Assembly: GCA_958496175.1 (NCBI GenBank)
Contig: OY292276.1
Location: forward strand, 15,642,001 to 15,706,000
Direction of reading: 5' to 3'
DNA: 64,000 bases
DNA from: Sisyra terminalis
Taxonomy: Eukaryota; Arthropoda; Insecta; Neuroptera; Sisyridae
The position numbers were made by a program, and so were the translations under genes. Below, in pieces: positions 10,721 to 23,446 of the stretch. The notes beneath the pieces were generated by a model. It made no database searches. It was given only the letters and a program-made list of their open reading frames with translations, and was not told the DNA's origin. Each line of letters opens with the position of its first letter. Positions within the stretch are counted from its first letter, which is position 1.

Positions 10721-13700
10721 TTACATGAACCTCATTTAACTTTTCGGATTTCTTTTATTATTTTGTTAACGTTATTCTGTTATTCTTACTCATGAAGGCA
10801 TAAATTCGAAACGGATTCGAGGAAATTACCAGAAATCGAAATTTTAACATCTGCTACCTCTACTACCAGTAGCGTGTTCTATGAATTATTAGTTTTTTCA
10901 TAATTTTTACAGCAAAAATTTTTATCGTTCTTGTGACGAGTGTAACTAGACATGACATGAAAAAAATTACTTTAAAAATAACTTTCAATAGTAAAAATTA
11001 CTAGGTAGTGAAAATTTATGGAGTATTTCAGTCTATTGAATAATAAATTAATCAGATTTATAGCCATAAGAGCGATAGGTCGCCTATTTTTCCAAACATA
11101 TATTTGCACCAAAACAAAATTTAAAAGTCTTAAATTAAATTCTTCATTGAACAGTTTTGTAATATTTACTACTACTACTTACTAATGTATAATAAAACAT
11201 TTTATATTTTCTTAACTAAAAACTTTAAATGCAAATTTGGACATCACAATTTCATGAATGTTATTTAAATGTTTGAGATTTTTAACGTACTGACATTTAT
11301 TGTTCGACTTTATAAACAATTTTCTGTTATTTTAAAAACAACTTTCCTATCAAAATATATTGTCATTAAAATATGAAAAACCATATTTTAAAAGCAGGAA
11401 ACTACTAATAGCTACTTTTAAATATTCCCAGCCTACACAAACATAAATGGAAATTGACAAAAATTGACAATTGAAACAAATAACAACAATCAATTAGTTC
11501 AAATTTTCATTAATATTTATTATAAACTATGTTACATTTATATATGGTAGCATATTTTCATATTGGTGCAGAGTTTAAAAAAATATCGATTTTTTTATTA
11601 AACTTTCAATTTTCATGCAAAAAATTGCTTTTTTTTCCTCTGGCTCTACAAATTTTAACGAGTTTTAGCCTGCTTTACAGCATTTTGCTATGATTATTTA
11701 CCTCGTATACTTCTAATTTTATGTCTCATATCCGATTTTTTTTCAATTTCTTTGTTGTTTTGAAAACTTAAATAAAAAATTGGCTTTTTTTTTCAAAAAA
11801 CGTATTGTAAAGGATTGCAGTAGCAAAAGCTGCAGTTTATTCCATAAATCCAAGTTGTTCAAATCTTTTATGTCTTGTTTATTATTGCGACCATTATTTA
11901 GTAAGAAAAGTATTGCCAATTAACTATAAGAACGCTAATTTATTGTTTAAGTAAAAGTTATATTTAAAGCTTTAAGTGTAATTTGGTTATAGTTAGACCG
12001 GAATATTGGGGTGAATCTATTTTTTTAATCGCAATTTTCCGTCGACAGTTTGTGAAGGTTGTACAATAGAAATCTAGCCTACATGTAGTTGAGTTCCATA
12101 ATTTCAAATAAAAAAAAGACTATCTATGGTCTAATAAGTCATTCTTAATTACTCTGCACTCAAGAGTTACCGGATACAAATTACTTTTTCTATATCTCCC
12201 TCAAATAATAGGTGACCATTTGGTTTTTTGAATTTATTCTAAAGCTCAAAAGTATCATATATCTTTTTCTTATGACCTGATTAGTAACATTTACTATTTC
12301 AATAGAGAAACAGAACAAGTTAAATGGGTATTATAAGTTACAAAATGTCACCTAAACTGACATGAAAAATGACTATTTGCATAAAAGCTTCAAGTAAACG
12401 ATTTGAAATACGAAAGCAAAAAGTCCAACCACCATTTATTCAGCGAAATCGATTTTTTTGACAATGCATGTTATCAAGTTTTCTAGAGGTATTTTGAAAT
12501 GACATAAGATTGTACAATATGAGATAGCATTTAATTACAACGTTCAAGTCGAAAATTCATATGAACATTTTAGCCTTGATTGGGATTGGTTAATTTTGTG
12601 TTTCTTTTCTGGCTGATGATTCAATCGCATAGCCCCACGGAAAAAATTGATCCAACCAGCTGCAAGGACGATTTTATCGTGTCCTACTTTTCGTTTTAAA
12701 ATTAATATTATGTGTATAGAAAATCAATTATGCTACTTAATAAGAAACCAATTGAACTTACTTGTAAACTGAACAAGCATTTTATTGGACAATTTATTGG
12801 TAGAATACTTTTTTATTATGTATAGGTATAATTTTTTCTATGCTCATCTATGACTAATTACTAGCAATTTATCATAAAATGTGAATGTAATTTGTTCGTT
12901 TGTCATATAATAATAAATACAACAATTAATATTTCTCATTTTTACACAAGTATAAGGTTTCTTTGAAATTAGTAACATGCATTACAACAAATTATTTAAA
13001 ATGAATAAAAAAAAACGAACAATCACAATTCATATTAATCATTTTTATATTTAATAATTGAAAAGAAATTTCATATAATGTGCAATTACATATTAAACAA
13101 TGGGATAAAAAATTATGCAGTATTTTTTGAGAAATTCAATAATTTATTCAATACTATATTAAATTTGGTTTTAATGTGTAAAAGCGTATTTAAGATAAAG
13201 GCAAAGTTCATTGGTTTGAATTTGGATGCATTTGAAAATTAATTACAAATAAATTCTTTTGAAGAGTTAACTTTGAAGATCAAAGAAAGTCCAAAAATAT
13301 GTTTTAATACTTTTAACACTGCAATAAGAAAATTAATAAGGACTCATATTAAAATTTTAATAAATATTTGAGAACATGGCAGACGCACATTGAAATCCGC
13401 TTTATACTGCCTTCAAAATAACATTATAAAAGTTAAACAATAATTACAAATAAAACACAAATTTTTAAACTTTTTTCATAAATTTGATTCATTTTTCATC
13501 TAATATATTGCTAAATAAAACATATTTTTAAATCAACAAGCCAAAATACATTTTTAATTTTCCGTGATTCCTTATTTTATATATAAGACCTTTTTTTTAA
13601 ATTACCCTTATTTCTTAAGAAAACAGGTTTAGTTACCTTATTACATAAAAAGTACGTTGAACACTATTTTTTTACCTTCTTTACAAAGCTAGGCTTTTAA

Positions 13701-13734
13701 GGATGAGGTTAATTGATTTTCATTACTGTAGCCT
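10721..13734. other. A+T-rich non-coding interval
   Basis: No gene recognised. A slightly G+C-richer patch at about 12600-12700 stands out from its flanks but has no element ends or reading frame. Confidence 0.45.
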
Positions 13735-14545
13735 CTGGGATCATTGTTTCCTGGGTCCCTACTTCACCTAGTTAAGACTTAAAAGCTGGGCGAACCTCAG
13801 AAACCGACACATAAGGTGCTTTCTGATTATTTCAGTTCCATTGCTTAATATTCCCAGTTTCTCATGTCTCTATTTTTTCAGAGTACCACATTTTTACAGA
13901 ACCTGAGAAGTGATTTAATTTTTTGCCTAGCAGAGTGTGTATTTTGGATAATCCACACGTAATTCCATTGTATTTAGGTGGTTTATCATTCTAGATTCTT
14001 AATTTTATCTCACCCTGACCTTCTTTCTTGTAAGACCAAATATTTCATTAATTAGTTTTAGGGATGGTTCTTCCATCATTCTTTTACTGTGCTTTAGTCC
14101 GGTGATATTTCTTCATATTTTGCCGTGATTTTAATAAGTCCTCTTCTTAGCGGTATTTTTACTACCAAACTTTTAAAATCAAGGAGAAGCAACCTCTAAG
14201 GGTATCAGCCCTTTTGTTGTCTTTAATACACTAAGGGCCTGGCACTCATCTCAAGTTGACCTTATTCTTGAAGACCAAACTTCTTTGTATTTCCAAATCA
14301 TTTTGAATCTGATCTGTGGTTTTGTTGTACTTTCAATTCCACCTGGCTATTGGAGAATATATGGATCGTGGTATTTTTTTAGTTCCTCCTCAGACATCCG
14401 GTGCACTAGAATAACACATTACTCGGCTAGGTATCTGGTAACATCCCTTAGCGATATGGAAAATTCATATCCTAGATTTCTGCCATAAAATTCAGTACTT
14501 GATTTATTTTCCGTCACCGACCCATCCGTATACAAGACGATACAA
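13735..14545 (-). pseudogene. RNase H and C-terminal tail relic of a LINE
   Basis: Minus-strand translation near 14545 begins VYTDGSVTEN, the opening of a LINE-type RNase H domain, and continues to YGRNLGYEFSISL, as in GVG...NLG-EISI versions. Further on, KPQIRFKMIWKYKE resembles the segment after the SDSQAA motif. Near 14095-14030 comes GLKHSKRMMEE and INEIFGLTRK. Near 13840 comes LGILSNGTEIIRKH. Stops and frameshifts interrupt it throughout. The same order of segments, aligning at nucleotide level, occurs on the + strand at 38.56-39.0 kb, so both derive from one family. The clade (I/R1/Loa/Jockey group) cannot be fixed by eye. Confidence 0.65.
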
Positions 14546-16375
14546 TATGGCAAAATTCTTCGTATTCTTCCGATTTCTTCGGTGATCTATCTAATTATCA
14601 CTGAGAACGGTGTATCAAACGAGAGTTTTGGGATCATATGGTCAGTCATTATTAATTTTATTAATCAAATAACACGTACAATTATTTGCTTCACAAGGAA
14701 TTTGAGTCTAAATATTTTTGACCACAAAATTGCCATTGAGATTCTTTTGCATTTTAAACAAAGTGCCTTAAACTTCTTTAAAAAAATTGGCATGCTATTC
14801 AAAGCGAATTTGAGAATCCAAGAAATCCAATTCAGAAATTGAAAATTTCAAATAATTAAAATCCAATTAAGATATCAAATTTTGATTTTTCTTCCCCAAT
14901 AATGACAAATCACCTCTACAAGAAAGTGCTTTTGATTATCTTTTAGATCATTATTGTTTCTATACGGAACGTTTATAATTCAAAAATATTTTCTAACGAC
15001 TTGTGCAATAAATTGGGAATAGAACAAAGCTGTCAATATGGTTACTCAATGGTCAAATCAGTTGCACAACTACTGTAATTGCAAGCCCGATTCAAATATT
15101 TGCCAAAACTATAGAAAACATTTTTTTTTTGAGAATTACCATCGCATACTGCTTCCTTTTTTATTCACTAATGAAAGAGAAAAAACGTCATGAAAACTTC
15201 AAATTCTTTTTCCTCTTATCGTTCATCAAAATAACAGAGTTGTTTTTGTTAAATTACATTTTAGAAATGTTTATTTTTTAACTGTTTTCATTGAGCTTGT
15301 TTTTATGATTTTTCATTTTCTTGATTATGAAATCAAGGAACCTTCAAAAACATAACTATTTTGAAATTTTATCACTTGAAAAGATTATCATTGGGCAAGG
15401 TTTTCTTTTCATTCTGGTACTCAACTTTAATTAGCTATTATGTTGGTATTAACTTTCTTGTTGTTCCTTATATAACTGATGGTATTAAGCTAAGTACGAC
15501 TAAATCTGTTTAGAAATTCTTATTGAATCAAATTTTGATAATTATTATAGAAAAATATAATGATTTTCGTTAGATTTACATCATGTCTAATACATAATGA
15601 AATCGTTTACATTTCCATTTCTCGTTTCAGCGTTGTAATAGCATTTATTTGTACAAACGAAACAATCTAGCGTTTATATGTACAATTGTAAAATGAAAAT
15701 TTATTACCAGTTTATAGTGAGATAATAATATTCTAAAGCCATTAACTATACATACGGCATGTTTTAACTGTTAACAGGGTGGGGCTAGAAAAGTAACGTT
15801 GGCCGATAATCCTAAGGGCAGTAAGTCCACCTCTTATTACGAATACCGACAAACACTTGCATCATTTACCATACAACACACAAAGTGCATACAGAAAACA
15901 ATATGCCTTTATGTTAACCAACAATTTGAACACATCCTAATGATTGTTATAAATTAATTATTTCGTACAAGCCTTGATTTAACTGCAATTTACACAGAGC
16001 AGATAAAACGAATATGTAATAGGTATCTTACTAATATAGACTGAATTTGGTTCTTATAAGTTGCATTGATGCAATTTTTAACACTTCATTAATATTTTGG
16101 TAGGTCGTTGTCATTAAAATTGAATCGTACTTGAGATACTTGGGTACAGTTTAAATTATCACAATTACTCAAACCTGTAATTATGAAATATAAAATTTTA
16201 TTACCTACATTAAAATCAATTTAAATTATAATATTGATATGTAATTCACGTAACATGTAAATAATTATTATTGGCGAAAATTGAAGAATATCATCACATT
16301 TAGCTGGAAGCGTTAAATTGGAATTGATATTATTTCACACTCGCTATCTCTACAAACTCAGCTGTTCTTGCTTAG

Positions 16376-16392
16376 TCGATCGGAACGATCGA
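16376..16392. repeat. Perfect inverted repeat TCGATCG-GAA-CGATCGA
   Basis: Seven-base arms flank a 3-base spacer, a conspicuous C/G-containing palindrome in A+T-rich surroundings. It could be a dimeric protein-binding site. No further evidence is available. Confidence 0.4.
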
Positions 16393-17587
16393 AATAATTA
16401 GTTGGTTCATTGAATATCAGTTAACAACTATATGCAAGATCTATCCAATGATCAACTTAGTTCCCAAGTATTAACAGTCAAACTTAAAGATTTTAACGAT
16501 GGACTTTTCAATGTTAGTGCTATAATAATAGTGTTGCCTTCTCGTGTGAGAAATAATTTGAAACGTGATATTGTTTTTTCGATGGTTTTTCAATAATATA
16601 AATAATGGAAATTGTTATTATTTTATAGCATATCTCATACATGCTTGTTCTTTAATTGCTTTTGACTAGAAACTTTCGTTCATTGTTCAAACTATTGCAT
16701 CACATATAAGTCAATAAACTTCGCTCATTTTTTTTTACCTTTGAGCATAACATTCTTCGACTTATGTTTTCAATAAAATAAAACAATTAACCGACTTTTG
16801 AAATAGGAAAATATTTTAAACATTTAAAATGCAATAGTATGTTTTTTGTTTGATGTTGCGTAATTATTGACAAAAAAAAAATGATACCAATATATCATAC
16901 AATGAATAAATTTAATTGAAATTTTGTAAATATTTGTTCACTTGACTAAACAAAAAGATTTTTATTTGCCCGAAGCCGATTCTTAATTAAACTCATTAGT
17001 GCTTCTTGAATCAGCGTGGTCGGAGTAAATGGTGATTATCTATGATTTATAGCTTTTTCATGATCTCTTTAATAGCATTTGATTTAATACCGAGAGTTAT
17101 TGTCCATTGTATTGTTACATTGAACAAAACCGCCTTTAATTTTCAATTAGAAATTCAATTTGGACCTGAATGTTTTTGGGAAGTTTCATATTTTGCACGT
17201 GAAATTTGAGTTCGAATGATATATTGGTTCCATTATTTCAACTTTAAATTGTATGCTATAGGTACGCTTAAATGATACTTTCGTTTAAATTAATTTTTCT
17301 AACAAAGACAACAAAATAAAAATATAAAAGTAAAATTATGTAATCTTAGAAAAATGTTACTACTCTTTACTATTGGCAGTAAATAACGATTATATTAGTT
17401 TTTTTAAATACTTATTACCGATATAACTTCTAACTTACATTTGAATTTTTAAAAAATGGCTTTTCATTCCACAAAATTTGCCGATACCTGAACAAGCTTA
17501 CTGTATTTTGTTCAATTTTCTCCATTCGTAATTCATTTAAAATATCAATGAAACAAAAACTAAATTTTACGTAAAAATAGATCTACA

Positions 17588-17609
17588 TTATTATTATTAT
17601 TATTATTGG
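17588..17609. repeat. (ATT)n microsatellite
   Basis: About seven consecutive TTA/ATT trinucleotides. Confidence 0.85.
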
Positions 17610-17876
17610 AATGAAATTGCTAAAATCTAAGGTTTTAATGAAAAACAGATGTGGCATTAGAAATTTGGAAAACCTAGGCAAATTTAGCCTATCATGAACA
17701 GATTTATCAATTGAACAATCAAAAAGACAGGTACATAACAATTAATTTTTGTACTACATTTTTGTGGAATACTGTTTTTATCAAACTTGCTAAAGCAATA
17801 TCACAAAAAAACATAAACAGGAAATTGTGCAATGTTTTAATAGATTAATTGTTTCAAAAATTAAATAATTTAGCCC

Positions 17877-18400
17877 TATAGTTTCCTAGCTTTCTTAGTT
17901 TTTGGTGCCCTTAATGTATCACAATATTTGCGCGGTGCCCCATATCAAATGTCAGGACAAAGCAATGCATAAAATGCGACTTGCAACTGTCCCACATACT
18001 AAATCGTATTAAGGACGCCGCGCTTGGCCACTAAGATTTCCTGTAAAACGCTTTTAACAAATTATTCACTCCGGCATTGCTTATATCAAAGCTTGGAAAC
18101 ATTTATGGTTTAAGGGGCCAAATGATGAAGAATTTTATTTCTTTTTTGAAAAACTAAACTTCTGTTTTTTTTGTCGAATAGTTGGAATTTAGAGTTTGAC
18201 ACTTAAAAAAATATTGGTTTAGGACCAAAAAGCTGCAAGTTCCCGACCTCTAGCCTACATGAACGTAAAAAACTGATTATTTTTTATGCTAAGTATTAAT
18301 ATCAAATATATATTTCGTAAAGAACAATTTTTACCGTGCCTTAAGAAAAGCCACGGCGCCCTAGGGCGCCGCGGCGCATGATTGGAAAAAGTCTTGCTTA
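17877..18400. mobile_element. hAT-like non-autonomous element (decayed)
   Basis: The left side reads TTTCCTAGCTTTCTTAG then TTTTTGGTGCCC, resembling the GTTCCCAACCTTTTT...GGTGCCC start of a common hAT class. The right side has GCCACGGCGCCCTAGGGCGCCGCGGCGCA and then TTGGAAAAAG (18350-18393), the G+C-rich hairpin such elements carry just inside their right end. An 18-bp perfect palindrome sits at 18354-18371. No transposase is encoded and the outermost bases are too degraded to define a target duplication. Confidence 0.45.
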
Positions 18401-18447
18401 TTTAATAATATAGGTTTTGAGATTTCTAATGTTTAATTATTATCTTC
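18310..18447 (+). repeat. Direct repeat copy 1 (hAT right end plus flank)
   Basis: This block matches 19076-19207 across the G+C-rich hairpin and beyond. The last part (18411-18445) is 35 bases identical to 19171-19205. Because the identity extends past the presumed element end into flanking DNA, it is a segmental duplication rather than two independent insertions. Confidence 0.75.
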
Positions 18448-18477
18448 CTGACTCAAAAGAAGATTTTTACTTTCTTC

Positions 18478-18945
18478 CAGCAATGTATCGCCCAGATTCT
18501 AAAACATCCAACATCAGTTATAGCTTGGAACTGCATGTCAGCAAAGGGTATCGGTAGAATATATATTGTGGAATGTAGTACAAGTCTTGGGAACGAGGTT
18601 ATTGCTTCAAACTAAAGAGTGGTTTCCGGAAGAAAATTTAATCTATATGCAGGATGGAGCTCCTTGCCATAAAGACAAAAAAGTTATGGATTTCCTCAAA
18701 AACTCTAACATTAATGTGCCTTCTTGGCTAGGAAAAAGTCCTGATGCCAATCTCATAGAAAATTTTTGGGCTATTGTAAAGAAAAAACTAAAAAAATAAA
18801 CTATTACAACACGGGTGGATCTGATTACCGAACTCATTAAGGTTTGGTATCATAATAAAATTTAAATGAAAAAAATAGTATAGAGCATGCTAGGATGAGA
18901 AAAAAAATAAACAATAAAGGGTACCACACAAAACATTAGATGAGT
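18478..18945 (+). pseudogene. Tc1-like transposase, C-terminal half, broken
   Basis: The first frame reads HPTSVIAWNCMSAKGIGR, the block before the second catalytic Asp in Tc1 transposases. After a frameshift near 18575 a 77-codon open stretch contains YMQDGAPCHKDKK (catalytic D, QDNAPCH-type) and SPDANLIENFWAIVKKK (catalytic E, SPDLNPIENLW-type). A TAA at 18797-18799 interrupts the frame, but coding similarity continues as ITTRVDLITELIKVWY and ends near NNKGYHT at about 18930. A sequence resembling a Tc1 end (GTCTAATAATTTTCACAC) follows near 19020. The N-terminal DNA-binding domain and first Asp are missing. It is not functional. Confidence 0.85.
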
Positions 18946-19075
18946 GAAATTATTGTTAATTTTTAAATTTATGACATTTTAAAACAAAAATGTGTTTTTT
19001 TTTCTCTTGAGTTGTTTTGAGTCTAATAATTTTCACACCTTTGTGAAATATTAATTACATGATATTAATTACATA

Positions 19076-19207
19076 TTTTGTATAGAAATTTTTTACAGCG
19101 CCTTAACAGAAAAGCCACGGTGCCCTAGGACGCCGCGGCGCATTATTGGAAAAGGACTTAGTCAATAATTTAGGTTTTGAGATTTCTAATGTTTAATTAT
19201 TATCTAC
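19076..19207 (+). repeat. Direct repeat copy 2
   Basis: This is the second copy of the 18310-18447 block, with a slightly decayed palindrome (CGGTGCCCTAGGACGCCG at 19118-19135). The two copies bracket the Tc1 relic. Confidence 0.75.
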
Positions 19208-21282
19208 TTGCAACCGTTTTATTGTCATTGCTTTAGTTTTAATTATGCTGCAAAATCTTAGTGATCATATTATGAATTGTGTTTCTTCATTATGAATTTT
19301 TACATTTTATCAAATCGGAGTTAAATGAAAATTTTACGTCGTGATACTGGTGAATAAATCAACAGAAAACTAGCATTTTCATCAATTAAAAGGTATCAAT
19401 TAAAGGTTTTGTTATGAAAATAATTTGGTCACAGCCGCGGTTTACTAACTGTAATAACAACCTCAGTTTAATATCAATAAGACCGTAAGTGGTTAATACA
19501 TTGACTAATAACATGTTATTTGAGAGAACATTAAATATAATTCCAAATAAGGTGAAGGTGAATTCTTGACACTTTTTACTTTTTTTTAAAAATGTATATA
19601 TCTGTATCAAGGTATGAATTAAATAATTGGAAAAATGAAATAAAAATGTTCTGTTTTAACTTAATATTTATATCGTTTTTTTTTGCTGTTGTAAAAAATA
19701 ATTTTTCTAATAGGCATTATTCTCAAGAACACAATGTGTACAGAGTAATGTCTTTATTATAAGATATAAGTAAATTCGCTAGGATTGACTGTAGTCAGAC
19801 GATAGTAAATGAATGGACCACCAGCACAGGGTATCTTGTTAAGACCGAAACCATCCCGTTTGTTATATCCATTAACAAACTGGACGTGCCCTTTAAAAGC
19901 TCTGGTCATTTAACAAAGTCAGTTTGTTATTAACTGCAACAAACTTACCATATAAATTTTAGAATTAAAAATATAATGTGTCCCGTTAAGGTGTCTTGTA
20001 CAACACTTTTCAAAAGTTACAGCGAGTACGCGTGTGTAAGAAATCTCGAGGAAAATACAATAATTCTTGTTCGGATTTTAAACTTATTCGATTAAATCGG
20101 ACAACAATTTTAATGGTTGCATTGTGTGCTTTTTTTGTTGCAATCTTCGACTTCTTTTTGTCTCACCAATCGTCGAATCTGAAGAAACATTTTATGAGTA
20201 TATATTTTTTTTCGGTATGCTGATTTTTATTGGTTGTACAAAATCCACACATAAAATCCATTTATAAAATGTGGCTACGGTTGCTGTCGGTTCGTAATAC
20301 AACAGTTAATTAAATGTGACTGCTGACAGAAACCCGCAGCGAACTTCTCGTATTGAAAAAAAATTGTCATGAAATCTGAAATTCAATCAGAAAACGCAGT
20401 TGAAATAAATCTAATACAATTTACTAGCGACGTTGCGTATGTTGATAAACAAACATAAATTCAGTGGTCGAGTTGTTATATATATTTGCGATGCCGCAAG
20501 TGGCGCTATACGACCAATACACCCGTTTCTATTTCTCCAACACGTTCGGATTTTTTTTCTATATTGAATTTGAAATAAGACCAATTTACATTTAGCGTTT
20601 TCGATATCAACATAATTTTTCTATTTGAAATGCAATTGGAGTATTCTCGTTGGACGATAAAATTGTGGATTTATGCTTTGATAGGTAATTAGTTTTTAAT
20701 TACCTCCAGATGAGGTTTACGCAATCAGTTTGATCTTTAGCTACATTCTTCATTAAGTTCTTGAAGGTTTACACATACGTACAACACATTTGATAATTAA
20801 TGTGAGGCTTTTGGACTAATTTCTGCACATAAATGTTCATTAAGAAACACTTTTAAATGTACATTTAATTTATGAATTTCCATTACTTGTGATTACATTT
20901 TTTTTGTAGGTGTTTCAAAATTTCAAACTTGAATTAAACACTTTATACAAAAACTTTTTAATTCTCTTTTTAAAATTTATAGTCCCATTACTTTGCACGA
21001 TTTGTTCAACAAAGTTTACTATGGGAAACACAAAAAAAATGTTATTAAAATTTAAAGAACTAAAACAGTGTGTAAAGTAATGTACGCCCGTGAGAAGCTA
21101 CACTTTGTTGCTGTAGTTAAAAAAATGTTTTTAATCCACTGCCATAGCATATTCCGGTAGTGCCTGAAATTGAACATCACATGTTAGAAGTTTAGGATAA
21201 CTTATACTTATATGATACAATTTTAAACACAATTTTTATTTTGAATGTCAATATAATAGTCAAATCTATGTATGGTGGCAAT
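19208..21282. other. Non-coding interval with a higher-complexity block at 20.0-20.56 kb
   Basis: No gene recognised. From about 19985 to 20560 the sequence is richer in CpG-containing and complex words (GAGTACGCGTGTG, GATGCCGCAAGTGGCGCTATACG) than its flanks and lacks a long reading frame. It is a candidate regulatory block only. Confidence 0.35.
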
Positions 21283-21570
21283 CAAGGGCGAATTCAGGAT
21301 TTTTTTCTGGGGGAGGGCACAATATCATCTTTCATTTGCAAGAACGTGAAAAGGATTACGAAAAAAATTCGCAATTCCAGCCAGACATAGTCTAGAGTTT
21401 CAATAATGGTCTTTCTGTTACTTTATTCACATATTTTTTTTTATTTTCACAACTTTAATAATTTGATTTGCTTCTAACTATGTACTGTTATGGAATCTCC
21501 ACAGTACACAAAAGTACCTTTGCGGGCAAAAATATACCCCCCCCCCTACAACCCATCCTTGGCGGCAATA
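21283..21570. mobile_element. hAT-like MITE, decayed
   Basis: The left end CAAGGGCGAATTCAGGAT followed by a T-run and CTGGGGGAGGGCAC resembles the CAGTGGCGGATCCAGGAT...GGGGGGGCAC type of hAT end. The right side TACCCCCCCCCCTAC...CATCCTTGGCGGC looks like the inverted counterpart. No target duplication can be defined and the right terminus is damaged, so the boundaries are approximate. Confidence 0.5.
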
Positions 21571-22501
21571 ACAGAGGACAGAAAATGTAAAGATATACAT
21601 GTGAGTGCAATACAAATATACTAATTACTAATTATGGTAACAATTTTGAACTAACTGATTGTTTTTATTGGTTTCAACTGTCATTTTGTTTAAATTCAAT
21701 TGCCAATTTTTGCCATTTGGGCTGTGAACATTTCCCAGAAAGTTACTAGTTTTCAAATAATATAATAAATTGGTGGATCATGATCCTTTTAGTTCCTTTT
21801 TGAGATATCAATATCTGGTAACATTGAATTTTCGACTTTGTTTTTAATTTAGCTCGCGATTTTTTCGTTAATTCTATTCTAATATCGTATAAGTTGCTCT
21901 ATTGTTGGTAAATTTTCATTATGACCTGATTTACTCACGAATAAATTTAAAAAACATATAAGAGGCAACGTCGCTAGATATTGATGTCCCTAAAAGAAAT
22001 AAGAGCTTAATTGACCTTTTATACATACTGTATAGTATTTCACAATCTTATACACAATTGACTACTTACACAAGTTTGTATCTTGTATATATGAATTAAC
22101 TGTTTATAAATACTACATAGATGACTTGTTTGAAAAATAGTTATTGAAAATATTTACCATATAGCAGTGAATTATAGTCATAAACTATCAAGGGTAGATA
22201 TGAATAAACCGTCAATTGTATATAGATGCAGTTGGTCTAAATAGTCAATTGTGTTTACCAACAGCATGTAAAAACAGCGATGGGGTATAAATTAAAGTAA
22301 AACAATAGTAATTATTCAATTTTATTACCCATTTATATTTATTTATTGAAGCTGATTTTTAATTCAAATTTAAAAAAAAAAACAACTTAAATAATAATAA
22401 TATATTAATTGACTTCTGGCATTATTTTACATATGATATTAAATAATTTCAGCAAAATACTTATGTTTTAAATGTATTTACACTACATATTATAGGTTAA
22501 G

Positions 22502-22612
22502 ATGGATATGATTCAAACTGAAAAAATTGAAAATGTTAAGATCGACGATATCGATGTTAAAATATTAAAAAAACAACTGACGGTGCCTTTTATGACTGTT
22601 ATCTCTTCCTAG
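22502..22612 (+). CDS. Unrecognised 36-codon open frame
   Basis: An ATG-initiated frame starts MDMIQTEKIENVKIDDIDV and ends with a TAG at 22610-22612. Its composition (charged residues, in-frame GAC/GAT) is less low-complexity than random frames nearby, and an AG|GT lies just upstream at 22492. There is no homologue I recognise and the length is well within chance, so this is listed only as a candidate. Confidence 0.12.
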   Translation: MDMIQTEKIENVKIDDIDVKILKKQLTVPFMTVISS

Positions 22613-23134
22613 CACTTTTTAACTTGGTTGTCGATCATTTTATTTGGTTTCCTCTATCGAATAACAAAAAAAACCTATGCTAGCGGTCAACTCGGTTGAC
22701 TCGATTGCGTTTTTTTAGTACTATGCAAATCGCTCCCAAACATTGACCAGTTTTCACCCCCTTGTTGTTTCCCACTAACCGTTTGCTAACAATTTTCTAC
22801 TGTAGCGTCACGGATTTAAATTTTATTAAAATTCACTCTGATTATTTTTTCATAACGCCGTTAAAGAAGTATAACTTCAAAAAAGCTTTTTTAAGGGTAT
22901 AAGTTTCAATTTTTTTATACCAATAACATGTTTTGCAAATATTGTAAAGTTATGTGTGATAACAATCATTAAATCAATCTTGAATAATTTAAATAGGAAA
23001 AATATTAATAACAATTTAGTATTGCATCAAACTCGTATTTCCTGAAGTTCGTTGTATCTCGAAGTAGCTGCTGCAAACCGATACCACATGTCGTTATCAA
23101 TTAGAAACACACGTTTTTCTATTGTAACATTACA

Positions 23135-23446
23135 TTATTGAATATTTGTAAATAATGAACAAAGAAATCGATTTTTGCTAAGTAATTTTTCAATATGAAA
23201 TCTCACCGCCTTAGTCCGAACCCATGTAACGTCAATCACTTCTGTAATTGAGGTATTGGTCAAGCGATTATAGAAGCACCGACCGAAGAAACTATGTAAT
23301 GTAATTGGTGATGTTATATATATATTGTAAAGAATATTCAATAAAGAATATATTGCAGTTGTTTGCTTTGAATCGATTCTCAAATACCGGAAATTACTTC
23401 GTGCGCCAATTATAACTTCGCACAACACATATCCTCCTGTAGACAA
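23135..23446 (-). CDS. Unrecognised 103-codon open frame (TTG start)
   Basis: The frame is open for 103 codons but begins with TTG. At an assumed 72% A+T the chance of a stop per codon is about 0.083, so one or so frames this long are expected in 64 kb over six frames. No domain, signal peptide or repeat is visible. Probably chance. Confidence 0.08.
   Translation of the reverse strand: MSTGGYVLCEVIIGARSNFRYLRIDSKQTTAIYSLLNILYNIYITSPITLHSFFGRCFYNRLTNTSITEVIDVTWVRTKAVRFHIEKLLSKNRFLCSLFTNIQ

Larger units (their letters stand above)
14546..17876. other. A+T-rich non-coding interval
   Basis: No gene recognised. It contains a 17-bp perfect hairpin palindrome (16376-16392), an (ATT)n run (17588-17609), and a higher-complexity patch at 15775-15900 without a reading frame. 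Confidence 0.45.
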
